Assembly: GCA_021432605.1 (NCBI GenBank)
Contig: MU271163.1
Span: 1-64,000 of the forward strand
DNA: 64,000 bases
Origin: Coniochaeta sp. PMI_546
Taxonomy: Eukaryota; Ascomycota; Sordariomycetes; Coniochaetales; Coniochaetaceae
Reading direction: 5' to 3'
Made by a program: the position numbers and the translations under genes
Shown: one piece after another, positions 13,301 to 24,073 of the stretch
Numbering within the stretch: the first letter of the stretch is position 1
Layout of the letters: each line of letters begins with the position of its first letter
The notes under the pieces: generated by a model
Told to the model about the DNA's origin: nothing
Database searches by the model: none
The model's input: the letters and a program-made list of their open reading frames with translations, nothing else

Positions 13301-14340
13301 GGTAATGTTTTGGGACTGTTTCCCGAGCCCGGCGATATTCTTGCCGCCGGCGAAGAGAGTCTTCCTGGTTCCTTTGTTGCTAACAATTCCCCAGAGGACG
13401 AGCCCGATACCGCCTTTCCCGTTTTTAACGAGTACGATACCGTTACTGCCGTTAATACCGAATCTGACGCCGCCTTTGCCGTTGGTAACGAGGTTGACAA
13501 AATCGCTAATCTTGCCGCCGACGAAGAGACTCTTCCAGGTCCCGCTATTACCCATATTTCCCTAGTGAACGAGCCCGATACCGCCTCTAACGTTGGTAAC
13601 GAGTCTGATACCGCCTTTACCGTTGGTAACAAGTCTGGCGGGTTTTCTAACGGCGAGTCCGATAACGCTTGCGTTCCGCGTATTCCTTCTAAGCTTAACC
13701 ACTCTTCCGAACCTTCTCGTTCCTCCGTAGAGGATTGTATCATCGTCCGTATCGAGCCTCCTAGTAACGTTATAAAGAACGCTCGTCCTACCCCTATTAC
13801 GGGCAAGAAGACGTAAGTTTGTCATTTGGCCCTAGGGATTCTTTCGATTACTAACGTAAACCAATCCGAAAAAGGGCAATCTACGTAACGAGTCCTATAT
13901 TACGTATATACGTTCCGCCCTAGCTGGTTTGTCCGATGGCGTTTATTACGATATCGCCAACTCCAATACCCGCCGCTGTTTCTATTGCGCCCCTAGCGGC
14001 ACTTGTTAGCCTATACCTAAGCTTGCGGCCCGCGCTATTGGCGAGTTCTTGGAAGCTATGGACGATAGATATAAGCCTCGCGAGCGCGTCAGTTTTTTCT
14101 AGATACTCCTTTGTAGATGGTCTTTACGCTAACTACCTCCTTCTCAGAATATAAAGATGCTTCGGGACCGCGTTCGTATCTTCCTAAAGGAGGCCGACAA
14201 TGTTACTACGCGTAATACGGAATAGGTCTTACGTGATTTGGATAGGGGCGAGGATTTGCGTATAGCTGAAGTACGTTCGCGTTTCGCTAACGCGGAAGAG
14301 ATTATTCGTAAGGTTCGCTAGTCGTTTTGAGAGGACCAGA
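13300..14340 (+). pseudogene. RIP-eroded gene of unknown function
   Basis: An open stretch at 13310-13816 encodes an acidic, repetitive segment (variants of GNESDTAFTVGN repeated about five times). Further downstream, in other frames and through several stops, there is protein-like sequence: CFYCAPSGTC at about 13975, AIGEFLEAMDDRYKPR at about 14040 and RVRIFLKEADNVTTRNTE at about 14165. The composition (charged, helical, few low-complexity runs) suggests real former coding sequence. The minus strand is also open over 13240-13806, an effect of the repeated codons. I do not recognise the family. A transposon-borne ORF is an alternative. Confidence 0.35.
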
Positions 14341-15240
14341 CTAGCTTATAGCTATAATTTGGCTGTTTTGATATTAGTTACGCGGCCTACCGTTATCGAA
14401 TAGATACCATACCCCTTCAAGGTATTGATAAAGTATATCTGGTATGTTCCGATATGACAACTTCCTACTAGGCGTAGTTCTCAGTTAACCGTATATACTC
14501 GTCGGTAGGATTGTAATTATCCTTCACACTCTTCTTTGTCATAGGTGACTGGATATCCAAAATGTTGAATAATATCTTAGCAAGGGTACTCGGTAGCTAG
14601 GGCGTTCAACTGGCAACCGGCGTAATCAGGGCCAAGGGGCGGAGGCGGATTCGGCAATTGCCGTGACGCTAGGGTTATAGCGTTGTAAGGGCAATTACGG
14701 ATGAGGCGGGGTTATTACGGGGACGACGCGTTCAGGCAGATAGGGCGCCACGATAACGTATTTACGATAAGATTGATAATACCAATGATCAACAAACGCG
14801 TTAAATCAAGACAAATAGATACGTAACGTGAGGATATACTAATACTAACGAAAGAGAATGGAAATAGAGATGATTGTTTTATTATAGACGAGGAGGAATA
14901 CTCTTACGAATAAATACTTACTTTAACAATGTCTTTCAGAAGGCAGAAAATGAATTTGTACGTAGTATAGATAACTTTAAAGACGAACCTCTAGCCAAAG
15001 GTAGAAAATGGTTATAAAGAAGAGATATGACTGATAAGCTCTAGGTAGAGTGTTCTTGGACGAAAGGAGAGGGAAAGACGAAAGCTCAGGTACGGACTCT
15101 TTGGCGGCGAAAACCCAAGCCAGAGACAGGATATACGTCTCCAAACAGGCTAGCGGAAAGGGGAGAACGAGGAACAGCTAATATACAACCTATTTGGATT
15201 TGAATTGTCGGGCTAGAGGTCGGGGAACAGTACTATATAA
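14340..15240. other. RIP-like DNA without visible gene
   Basis: AT-leaning, stop-rich sequence in all frames. I see no open frame of note, no RNA gene and no clear repeat. It joins the decayed gene to the minisatellite. Confidence 0.5.
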
Positions 15241-15785
15241 AGAGATCTGCCAGGGAGGTCGTATATGGCAGAGGCTTTAGAGGAGAGAGATCTGGTAAAG
15301 TACGGACCAGGAGAGAGGTCTTGGAGCTGGCGAGAGAGGTCTGCCAGGGAGGTCTCGGTTAAGAGGTCTGGTCGAGTATAGACCGGGGGAGAGGTTTGCC
15401 AACGAGGTCTTGGATAAGAGAGGTCTTGGGTAAGAGAGAGGTCTAGTCGAGTACAGACTATGGAGAGAGGTCTTGGAGCTGGCGAAAGAGGTCTGCCAGG
15501 GAGGTCTCGGTTGAGAGGTCTAGTCGGGTATAGATTAGGAGAGAGAGGTCTGCCAGGGAGGTCTTGGATGAGAGAAGTCTTGGTGAAGAGAGGGCACAGA
15601 CCAGGAGAGAGGTCTGGTCGAGTATAGACTATAGAGAGAGAGGTCTGCCAGGGAGGTCTTGGATAAGAGAGGTTTTGGGGAAAAGAGGGTATAGACCAGG
15701 AGAGAGGTCTGGCAGCGTATTATCCAGTTGTAAGAGAGGTCTCGGGCCAGAGAAGGTCTTGGTAGAGAGGTCTACCTAGGTACGG
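15240..15785. repeat. GAGAGGTCT minisatellite
   Basis: The core AGAGAGGTCT recurs more than a dozen times with spacers of two main kinds, GCCAGGGAGGTCTTGG and GGTCGAGTATAGACC. A higher-order unit (AGAGAGGTCTTGGAGCTGG, then GCCAGGGAGGTCTCGGTT, then the GTCGAGTATAGA spacer) occurs at about 15311 and again at about 15474, a period near 160 bases. Copies differ by point changes, mostly transitions. The same core reappears singly at about 16095 and 16165, up to the seam with the transporter gene. Confidence 0.9.
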
Positions 15786-16069
15786 ACTAGTTTTGGAGAA
15801 ATCGGCCTACTAGTTGTACGGAAAAGGACGCTAAATGAACCCTACGAAAGTTCGGTAACAACGATGCTTTACTTAACAATACCTATATCTCGACGGAAAA
15901 TGGAGGAAAACAGATAAAAAAGGCAAAAGAATACTCCTAAAGATCAAAAGTACAAATAACCTTACGTATATTATTATAATACTGTGGGAAGGGTGCCTTT
16001 TAATAGCTAGAGGTACGGGTCGGATTGTTCTCTTATGCGACGTGGGAGTGAATAACTTGCGTTAAATGG

Positions 16070-17280
16070 CTACAGACCTCTCTCAAAAGACGCTAGAGAG
16101 AGGTCGAAAACAGGGGTTTTTGACGCTAAAACGACCAGGGGACTGACTTCATTTTGCGGGCAGAGAGAGGTCTCTGTGGCATTCCTAATATCTAGGGTGG
16201 CTTCAATCTCGTTGATCTCGAAATCGACAAGCGGCGAGTCCATGTCACCACCTGCGTGGCATTTCGCGAGGATCTTCCGGGCTTCTTCACTGCGGCCTCG
16301 AGAAACCAGCCACCTAAAGCATCAACTGGGGTTAGAGACTCCTTGGGAGACGACGATCTAGGAGAGATAGTTAACATTGGAGATGCACAAACCTTGGAGA
16401 CTCAGGGACGAGGAGCAGTCCGCAGGCCTGGACCAAGGGAACCGCACCCTGCAAGATGGATGGAATCCTCCAGCTCCACGTGGAGTCGATCCTAAACGTG
16501 CCGTAGGTCAGCCAGGCGGCGAAGATGGCGCCGAAATACTAGTATACAGTCTTAGTCTCCAGTCGAGCGTTCTAGAGAGGTCGAGCAAGTTGAGTGGGTG
16601 AGCGGGGAGATGGACTTACGTAGCTGGTCTGGTACAAGCTGGTGAGTTTGCCTCTTTGAGTGGGATAAGCAAGTTCCGTAATCAGGATTGGGCTGGCCTG
16701 GCTCATGAAGCTGGTGAAGAAGCCGAGAAAGGCCCTGGCAGTGACGAACATGGTGAAGTTCTGGGCGAATCCTTGAAGTAGTGCGAACCCGATGCCGCCG
16801 GCAAAGCCGATATATAGCGGAAGCCTGCGGCCGTATTTGTCGCAGATATAGGTGACTACAAAGAGGCCAACAACCTTGCCGAGGGGATAGACCGAGTTCA
16901 CTAGACCCAGCATGGCTCCTTGGGGATTGTCAAAGTAATCTCGCCATTGCGAGAGAGTTTGGAGGCCGTTCATCATCGAGCCTAGAATGGCGTCTCGTTA
17001 GAGTCACCGGGTAATCGAGTTCGAACGCGAGAGCATGCGTACCATCGTAGCCCACCGACGCTGCAGAGAATAGGGGAGCCAGCAGGCACAGGTTCAGCTT
17101 AAGTAAATGAGGCGTGAGATACCATGGTTTCGGATTGGTTGGGAGGACCTGAGTGCCTTGTCAGCCGGTGTTACCCAGTTGCAGAAGCCCGAATGCACAC
17201 CGGATATATGGTAGACGTACTGCCACGAGTCCTTCACCGACAGCAAGCTCAGCCTCCTTCTTTTTTCCAAGCAAACCCAT
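16070..17280 (-). pseudogene. MFS sugar transporter, 3' half lost at the subtelomere seam
   Basis: The first half of a lactose-permease-like sugar transporter of the major facilitator superfamily, which would import a sugar across the plasma membrane. Five exons fit frame and GT-AG rules: 17221-17280, 17043-17148, 16620-16981, 16393-16538 and 16313 downward. They read MGLLGKKKEAELAVGEGLVA, then WYLTPHLLKLN, GYDGSMMNGLQTL, CDKYGRRLPLYIGF, ELAYPTQRGKLTSLY and PESPRWLVSRGRSEEARK. These are the sugar-porter signatures of the first six helices and the start of the central loop. Similarity stops at about 16190 (EIEATL). The frame then runs about 40 codons through GAGAGGTCT-repeat DNA to a stop at 16070, giving about 305 residues where the family has about 520-560. 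Helices 7-12 are missing, so it cannot transport. The retained exons show no RIP damage. Confidence 0.85.
16075..16105. repeat. Inverted repeat built from the minisatellite core
   Basis: GACCTCTCT (16075-16083) and AGAGAGGTC (16097-16105) form a perfect inverted pair around a 13-base loop. It is the GAGAGGTCT unit present once in each orientation, between the minisatellite and the truncated transporter gene. It may mark an old join. Confidence 0.6.
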
Positions 17281-18411
17281 TGTTTCGTGGATTAAGGAAT
17301 AAGGGAAATAAGGACTATTGTTCTGCTAGTGTTCTGGGGACGTCGATACCGCTGAAAGAGCAGCGATCTGGGGAAAATTGAGACGGATCAAAAGGGAGTT
17401 TTAAATAATTGTTCGATAGCCATGACTATTCCTCAACCAACCCCAGAGTTGAGTACCCCATGGGGAATCCCACTCCATGAAAGGATGCAGTTTTTCTTCC
17501 CCCCTCAAAGCATTGATTCTGCATTATTACATGAGTGGAGTAGTGGAATCATCGGGGAGTCTCGGGAGGCGATTTCTCTGATCCACCTACGGCCATCCTT
17601 AGATCATTCTCCTCATGCTCCCAATTAGGCTAGTATTTAGTGCCAGACGACACTGCAAGACCTCTGATGTCAATGCCCACGATGCCGAGTATCAGTCCCG
17701 TGTCCATGGTACCGGTTTTACGCAGCTTGGGGTGGTCAGCTGCGGAGAAGTTCGCCCGTCGTCGTGCATATGCCAACATGAAGTCTCAGGAGCGTCTCCC
17801 CGCCAACCTATCAACAGTAGAGTTGTAAGCGCTCTTGCATAGATCAACTAAACGTTACGATACCTTAAGGACCGTGGCAATGCATGTCTGGGCTTGCTAG
17901 CATGTCATAGAACGAAGTAGACTGGACTAATTCGCGTCGGATCTCAGGCTACTTACCAGTACTGGCTTTTTTTACTCTTGCCTATACGTGTGAAATGGTA
18001 ACACGGTCGACTTCCACCCACTATACCACTCTTCTTTGGGTATCTAGTAGTGTGGATATGCTCGGATTCCTCAAATGGCTCCGCGATACCCCGGTAAGCC
18101 AATGTAGGTAGCGATAGCAAACCTGGCTTTTCTTCGATCCGAAAGTCACAAGACTGCACTAGCAGGACATGATTACGAAGCGTACTTTTACCGGCATTTG
18201 TCTGCCGAGCTGGAATAAGAACACGGTCTAGATGCTCAACTCACCGGCCGGTCTGGGACGAACCGACACACTAGTCAGCGGTCAAATGGTCCACTACCGT
18301 GTAGACGGAGCTAGGTTAAGCAAGTCGGCAGTTGAGCCATCCTATCGACTTGAGTCTTGTCTACGACGGAGAGGGCGTTGGTGTCCATCAGGGGCTTACC
18401 AGCTCTGCCTA
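17281..18411. other. Intergenic region between transporter remnant and regulator
   Basis: About 1.1 kb forming the promoter side of the transporter and the downstream side of the Zn2Cys6 gene. Short open frames (for example 17422-17628 and 17615-17842) have no recognisable content. Composition is normal, not RIP-like. Nothing else is seen. Confidence 0.5.
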
Positions 18412-20679
18412 TCAACAAGTTCCTGGATCTCGACGACCATATGTTCCCGCTGCAACACTCTCCAACACTTCGGCCAACAACCCAAAATCAGGCGCCTCCC
18501 CCTCCCACCATTTCAGAGTCTTCACAGCGACCTCCACTGCCTCTGTCCAGTCTCCGGGCAACTGCAATCTCCCGCTCCTCGCGGCCGCCAAAATCATCAT
18601 CGCCCTCGTCATCATCGCCCTCCCGATCAGCCACGTGCCGTGGTGCCTATGGTACCCATAAGGTAGCTTCTGCCCCTCAATACACAGGTCGAGGCACCTT
18701 TGTGCCAGAGGCAGGGCCACGGGGAGATACGGATCGTCGGCGGGCTGGTGGATAACGTAGTAGAGGAAGGGACGGTGTATCCACTCGCGGAAGCTATCTG
18801 CCCGCGTGTGGATGTAGGTGGCCATTTCGTTGGGCGCCATCTCGTTCTGGGAGATGGAGAGTTGCGGGGGAATATGCGAGCACCTAACGTAAATTCGCCG
18901 AATCAGACGTGTCAAGGCCATCTTCCATGATCGGGCGGGCATCGGGTATCTCTTACCATATGTTCATCTCGTCTTCAAAGGCCTCGCGGTGCTTGAGATT
19001 TGCGCGTATGTTGGCGATCCAGCCCACATGTCCGTCGCAACCGAACGTGGTGATGGCCCGGTTTAGGATTCTGCGGTAGGAGATCTCGGCGAGGTAGTAT
19101 AACCAGCTTCTCTCCTCTTCCGGCTGGACATCATCCTGGCGGCTCGCTCCGCCGGGGCTGGGAAGCCGTTCTGCCGTTGACGACGTCATCTCTGTGGGTG
19201 GAGATGGAAATAGGTCTGGATAACCGAATTGAGCGATGCCGCTCGTGGGCAAGGGAATCTCACACCGGAGTTCACTACGTGGCACCGTGTATCAGTACGG
19301 GTTCATGCTTGGTAGAGGGTGTGCCGGGACGACATACCACTCTGACTTCATGCAGGACCAATACAGCCGCTGCTCCAACCGCTTCATCTCGCGGCACATG
19401 ACCTGGCCCGATCTCTTGTGCGCCGTCCGCCAGAGGTGATCCCGAAACTGTGTGGATGCGTGGCTGAAGTAGTACCACGCCTTCAGGGGGTTTAGGAGGT
19501 ACATTTCCAGTACTCCACAGAGAAACAAGCATTGTACCGAGAGTAAGGAGGGCTCAATGAGACCTAATCGCTTCTTTGCGGCGAGATAGTACGCCGCGGC
19601 TCGGCTTCGGTCTGCCTGTGACGTGGGGATTTGGATGCTGGAGCCAGCTTGATAGCGCGAGGAAAGACTGGCAACGGCACAGGTGATGAGCTACACACAG
19701 CTGTCAGCGAGACTCTGGCGCGGGCTGCCGACAGAATGTACCGTACGACTAGGCACGACGGGCCATCCCAGCCTATCCCGTTGGTCACTGCCTCCCAGAC
19801 GTAGGACCTGTATTGAGCCGGATCAAGAATGGGGTTTTTGACATGCACATAGGCGAGGAACTTCTTTGAGAGCGGAACGAAATCCTCTTCTCGGATGCCC
19901 GCACCCGCTCCACTGCCGAATATGCTTGGCCTAGAATTGTCATCGTCGGCTTCGAGGACGAACGACTGGACGTTAGGAACGGATCCCTCAAAGACAGGCC
20001 ATTGCATCGTTGCTTCGCAGTTTATTACGTTGGAGGGATACTCCAGGACACCGGACAAGTGGTCGTCGGAGGGTATGTCCCTCGTCACGTCACCGATAGC
20101 GACGGCGCTAGAAGGAGACGCGTCTGTGATTGCATGCTGGCTGCTCGACTGAAGTGAGATGAGCGAGGCTGGGGAAGCAACTGATACCCCTTCCGGAGCG
20201 AGCTGTCGACTCGAAACACTGGCACTGGCAGTTTGCCCTTCGAGGAGAGATATGGCATAATTGACGCGATCCAGGATCGTCAAGCTTGCCGGGTCGAACC
20301 TGAGGCCAGAGGTCAGAAATCAATCAAGTAGGAGACTGAGGCAAATGACACAAGACAATATATTCCCGTGTTTTTTTCCCTCTTGTTTTCTTCAGACGGG
20401 TACTACGTACGTGGAGTAATCCTTTGATGACTCCGAATAGGTGCATTCGGCTTGGTTTCTGCTGCAGAACCCGCAGACGGGCCTCACGTTGTCGCACTTG
20501 GTCTTACGCGTCCGGCATGCTAGACAGGCGGCTACGGCTCGTCTGCGCTGGTACATGCGCGCAGTCCGGGGTCCACTTGACACATGTCCGGGTCTCGAAT
20601 CCCGATCTACACCGTGGTGCATCTTAGTACAGTGTATTTTGTGACTGCAGACGACGACTAATGATGGCAGGGAGATCAA
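18412..20679 (-). CDS. Zn2Cys6 fungal-specific transcription factor
   Basis: A nuclear DNA-binding regulator. The binuclear zinc cluster is in exon 1: CLACRTRKTKCDN, then RPVCGFCSRNQAEC (the six-cysteine pattern of the Gal4 class). Five exons fit frame and splice sites: 20411-20679, 19699-20299, 19341-19615, 18957-19274 and 18412-18883. With the Met at 20556, which places the cluster close to the N-terminus as is usual, lengths sum to 603 residues; the most upstream Met (20679) would add 41. Exon 2 begins FDPASLTILDRVNYAIS, and exon 3 has LEQRLYWSCMKS joined to LRCEIPLP and SGIAQFGYPDLFPSPP, typical of the fungal_trans middle-homology family. It sits between a broken sugar transporter and two sugar-type dehydrogenases, all on the minus strand except the last, so it may regulate them (inference). 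No breaks are seen. Confidence 0.9.
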
Positions 20680-21032
20680 CGAGAACGAGATAAACTGTCG
20701 GGGAGTAGCGGACCTGGGTTCGCTCGAGAGGAGACAGGGGCCTTATACATCGCTTTAAATGCGGGGGTGCCGACTTGCCTCCAAGTTTGGTCCCGCAAAA
20801 TGTCGACAACCAATGAGTGGGGTACCTCTAGTCTGCATGCTAAGCCCGTACACCAAGACTAATTAGCTGTGATAATTCTTCTTATGCGTCCGATGTAAGA
20901 GTTTCGTCATCCCACTGTCTCCGAGCATTCGCTCTACTATTTATATGCCACGGGCGCTAATTTCGGGCTCACAACCTCATCCGTGTGAAGTCAGTCCCCT
21001 ACTTCCCGCCATGGACAGGGACCTACACGACC
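20680..21032. other. Short intergenic region
   Basis: About 350 bases between the start of the Zn2Cys6 gene and the stop codon of the dehydrogenase upstream of it on the same strand. It must hold the regulator's promoter. I identify no specific site. Confidence 0.4.
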
Positions 21033-22076
21033 TCATGCTTCCTGGGGGAACCTCGCCCCTCCTTGCCTCCTCACCTCGTCTAATATCTCCAGGACCCTGA
21101 TCGTCTCGGCCCACGGCATCACCTCGCTCTGCTGTCGGCCTGCTGCGATATCCACCGCCACGGCATCCGCTTCCCAGTAGAATCCCTTACCCATCCTCTC
21201 GAACTCGTACTTCTTCGGCTCCTCGTCGCCATTCAGGTGGACCGCGTAGGATGCGGGTGCGGAAGCGACGAAGCCGTCGACGACGACCGTACCCTCTGTC
21301 CCTTCGATCCTGCAGAAGGAGCGGCAAGTCTTGGTGAAAGTGGTGCTTGTGAGAATGCCCTGCTGATCCTGGGGAAATGACACGATCATAGACGAGGCGA
21401 CGTCCACGCCGTCCACGAGATGCTGTGCTGCGGCGATTTGGGGCATCTCGGTCTGCCGGCCAAGGCCGAGGAGACCCCAAGTCAAGCTGTAGATGCCGAT
21501 GTCGAGGAGGGATCCGGCCCCGAGGGCGGGATCCTTCAACCTTGAGCCGGCCGGGAGCGCGGCAATATCCTGCTGCAGTCCGAAGTCACAAAACACGCGT
21601 TTCACCTCGCCGATGACCTTGTCGGCGTGAAGCTGATGCTGGAGGCTCTTGACGAGAGGGAAGAACCGAGTCCACATGGCCTCCATGACAAACACACCCT
21701 TCTTTGCAGCTGCTTCGAAAACATCGCGTGCCTCGGCAGCATTCAAGGTGAAAGCCTTCTCGCAGAGGACATGCTTCCCGTGCTTGATTGCATCTAAGCA
21801 GTTCTGCTTGTGGAAGGCATGCGGTGTGCCGATATACACAATGTCGACCTCGGCGTTGGCGAAGACTTCCTCGTACGTGCCAATAGCGGGCGATGTCCCG
21901 GGAACATGCGTCTCTACGAATTTCTTGCCCTTATCGTAGGACGAGGACCCAATCGCTTGGATGATGTGGTTTGCCTTGGCATCAGGACGGGGAATCGATA
22001 TGTCTGCGGCGAACCAAGAGGCTATCAGGCCTGTTGCAATAATGCCCCAGCGAATCGTGGGCTTGTCGGCGGCCAT
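21033..22076 (-). CDS. Gfo/Idh/MocA oxidoreductase, dihydrodiol/xylose dehydrogenase-like
   Basis: An uninterrupted 347-residue protein of the usual length for dimeric dihydrodiol dehydrogenase or NADP-dependent D-xylose 1-dehydrogenase, cytosolic enzymes that oxidise trans-dihydrodiols or aldoses with NADP+. The N-terminal Rossmann fold shows RWGIIATGLIAS at residues 9-20. IVYIGTPHAFH lies at 79-89 and the family's catalytic lysine is in CEKAFTLN (Lys107). The C-terminal substrate/dimer domain contains GAGSLLDIGIYSLTWGLLG, where Asp and Tyr are the conserved family pair. There is no signal peptide. The start Met is immediately followed by the Rossmann strand, so it is well placed. It is transcribed away from the second oxidoreductase across a 717-base shared promoter. 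Whether the substrate is xylose, another sugar or a diol cannot be read from sequence. Confidence 0.9.
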   Translation of the reverse strand: MAADKPTIRWGIIATGLIASWFAADISIPRPDAKANHIIQAIGSSSYDKGKKFVETHVPGTSPAIGTYEEVFANAEVDIVYIGTPHAFHKQNCLDAIKHGKHVLCEKAFTLNAAEARDVFEAAAKKGVFVMEAMWTRFFPLVKSLQHQLHADKVIGEVKRVFCDFGLQQDIAALPAGSRLKDPALGAGSLLDIGIYSLTWGLLGLGRQTEMPQIAAAQHLVDGVDVASSMIVSFPQDQQGILTSTTFTKTCRSFCRIEGTEGTVVVDGFVASAPASYAVHLNGDEEPKKYEFERMGKGFYWEADAVAVDIAAGRQQSEVMPWAETIRVLEILDEVRRQGGARFPQEA

Positions 22077-22793
22077 GCTAATGGTGACAGTGGTTGTGAT
22101 TTTGCCAGGGGGAAGAGTAAGAGGAAATGGGATAGGGATGCCGTTGGAGTATTAGCCTACTCTAAACTAACAACCGTCTCGAAAATAAAAGAAGACATGG
22201 AGCACTTCAAATTATATCTTCGACATGAGGACACCACCTTCAAACCGGCTAGTCTACCATCGACGCGCTAACTCGGTGGGCGCATACAGCTTCCAAGCAT
22301 CCGTGGATCGCGATATATGTCTATGCTGTATCATACTCCGAAGCCCGGGGACATCTCCGCGATCCCGACAAAAGCACTTGAGAAGGCTGTGAAGTATGCC
22401 CAGGGACCCGAAGCAGATGTTGGCCCCCGCATCCACACAACACATTCTGGGCGGGGTACGGTTCTCCGCTCCAGGGGTCCGTGCCAGCCCGGCGCCTGAC
22501 GGGATGGAGAGGAGCAACGGGGAGTGTCGGGCTGCACGACGCTTAACGCCAACTCCGTCATTCCCCGACCTGTCATTCCCCGCAACGCTAGCACCCTTCG
22601 GCTGGATAATCCCGGCCTGCTTCAAGAGCTGGACTTACATGGCAGGTCGATCAGGTCGTGTGGGCTTGACGATCCTCTAAGCTGCCTAACATATAAAGGG
22701 GAGTTTCCTGGACGTACCGATGATGGCACTGCAAGTCTGGGCAATACTAGCGCTTGAAGACATACGCCTGTTTACTTACCTAAGAACTTTGCC
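22077..22793. promoter_or_regulatory. Shared divergent promoter of two dehydrogenase genes
   Basis: 717 bases separate the start codons of the two divergent Gfo/Idh/MocA genes, so both promoters lie here. Small open frames within it (22254-22680) have no family resemblance. I see no site I can name with confidence. Co-regulation of the pair is an inference from geometry. Confidence 0.55.
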
Positions 22794-24073
22794 ATGCCGA
22801 GCATATTGTCTAACGGTTCCAACGGGGTGAGTGCGAGCTCCAAGTCTCGCATCCTCAGAGTCGGCATCATCGGCTGCGGAGAAGTCGCCCAGGTCATCCA
22901 TATTCCTACCCTTAACTACCTCTCCCACCGCTACCGCATCACCTACCTTTGCGACATCTCCCACCAGGCCCTCGAACACTGCGCCAAGAAGGTAGCCGGA
23001 GCAGCCCCGTCCACCACCACCGACGCCGAAGAATTGTGCTCTTCGCCCGACGTCGATGTCGTCCTCATCTGCAACGCGAACGCGTATCACGTGGAGCACG
23101 GAATCCTCGCCCTGAAGCATGGCAAGGACTGCCTGACAGAGAAGCCGCTCGCGCTCAACTTCCGGGACGTCGACCGCATCATCGAGGCCGAGAAGAGCTC
23201 CGAGGGGAATGTGTTCGTCGGGACAATGCGTCGGTACGCGACAGCATTTCTCGATGCCGTCGGGGAGGTCGGCGGTCTCGAGAAAGTCTTGTATGGCCGC
23301 GTCCGAGACATTGTTGGGCCGAATTCCAGCTTTGTGTCGCAGTCGGGCACGTATCCTGCCAAGTTCGGCGATTTCACAGAGGCAGCTACGCAGGATCTGG
23401 CACGGCGGGATGCGGCTATGGAGGAGCAAGCTCTCGGGAACGAATTTGGCGTACCTGTGACTCCCAAGTCGCGGCGGATGCTAAGGTTGCTGGGCGGGTA
23501 AGTGGAATGTCTTGTGCTACCGAAGCAACCCCCCCTCCCAACTCTCCCACCAAAAAGAAGAAAAGCTTTCGGACGTCTTGCTAATGGTGGGTCAACAGCC
23601 TTGGTACTCATGATTTATCGGCGATGCGTGAGATTGTGGGAATGCCTCAATCCGTCGCTGGCGCTGTCCTCACGTTCCCCGGTATCTTTGCCGTCCTCTT
23701 CCAATACGACGGCTTCCCGGTGACGTACGAGTCTGGATTCACCGGAGTGCCCGAGTTCGACGCCAATATCGAAGTGTACTCTCAGGACAAGATCATCCGG
23801 GTGAATTACGACACGCCGTACATCAAGGGGCTGCCGGTCACCATGACCGTCCGTGAGAGGGTGGGCGAGGCGGGATGGCAAGAGAGAACGATCAGGAAGA
23901 CGTATGAGGATCCGTACACTCTGCAATTCCTTGAACTGTACGATTGCGTTGTCGAGAGAAGGACGCCAAAGACGGGTGCGGTGGATGCGAAGAGAGATGT
24001 CGAGTTGTTCCAGATGATTCTAAGGGCGGGGGCCGAGACATATAAAGCAGAGGCGGCGGCGGCGAGTCAATGA
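22794..24073 (+). CDS. Gfo/Idh/MocA family NAD(P)-dependent oxidoreductase
   Basis: A second, only distantly related member of the family. Two exons, 22794-23497 and 23599-24073, are joined by a 101-base intron (GTAAGT...CAACAG). Together they give 392 residues, ending QLFQ-type charged helix then AAAASQ. The Rossmann motif GIIGCGEVAQ is at residues 24-33 and the catalytic EKP (TEKPLALN) at 115-122. VGTMRRYATAFLDAV follows. Across the splice the sequence reads LLGGLGTHDLSAMREI, the conserved HD-containing loop of this family. The substrate is unknown; sugars, inositols and sugar acids are typical. It is divergent from the dihydrodiol/xylose dehydrogenase-like gene. Intact. Confidence 0.9.

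Noticed and set aside
18232-18930. Plus-strand open frames opposite the Zn2Cys6 gene
   Set aside because: They overlap confirmed exon 5 of the regulator, whose splice model closes in frame.
22949-23611. Arg-rich alternate frames on the oxidoreductase exon
   Set aside because: They are GC-rich shadow frames; the Rossmann and EKP motifs are in the annotated frame.
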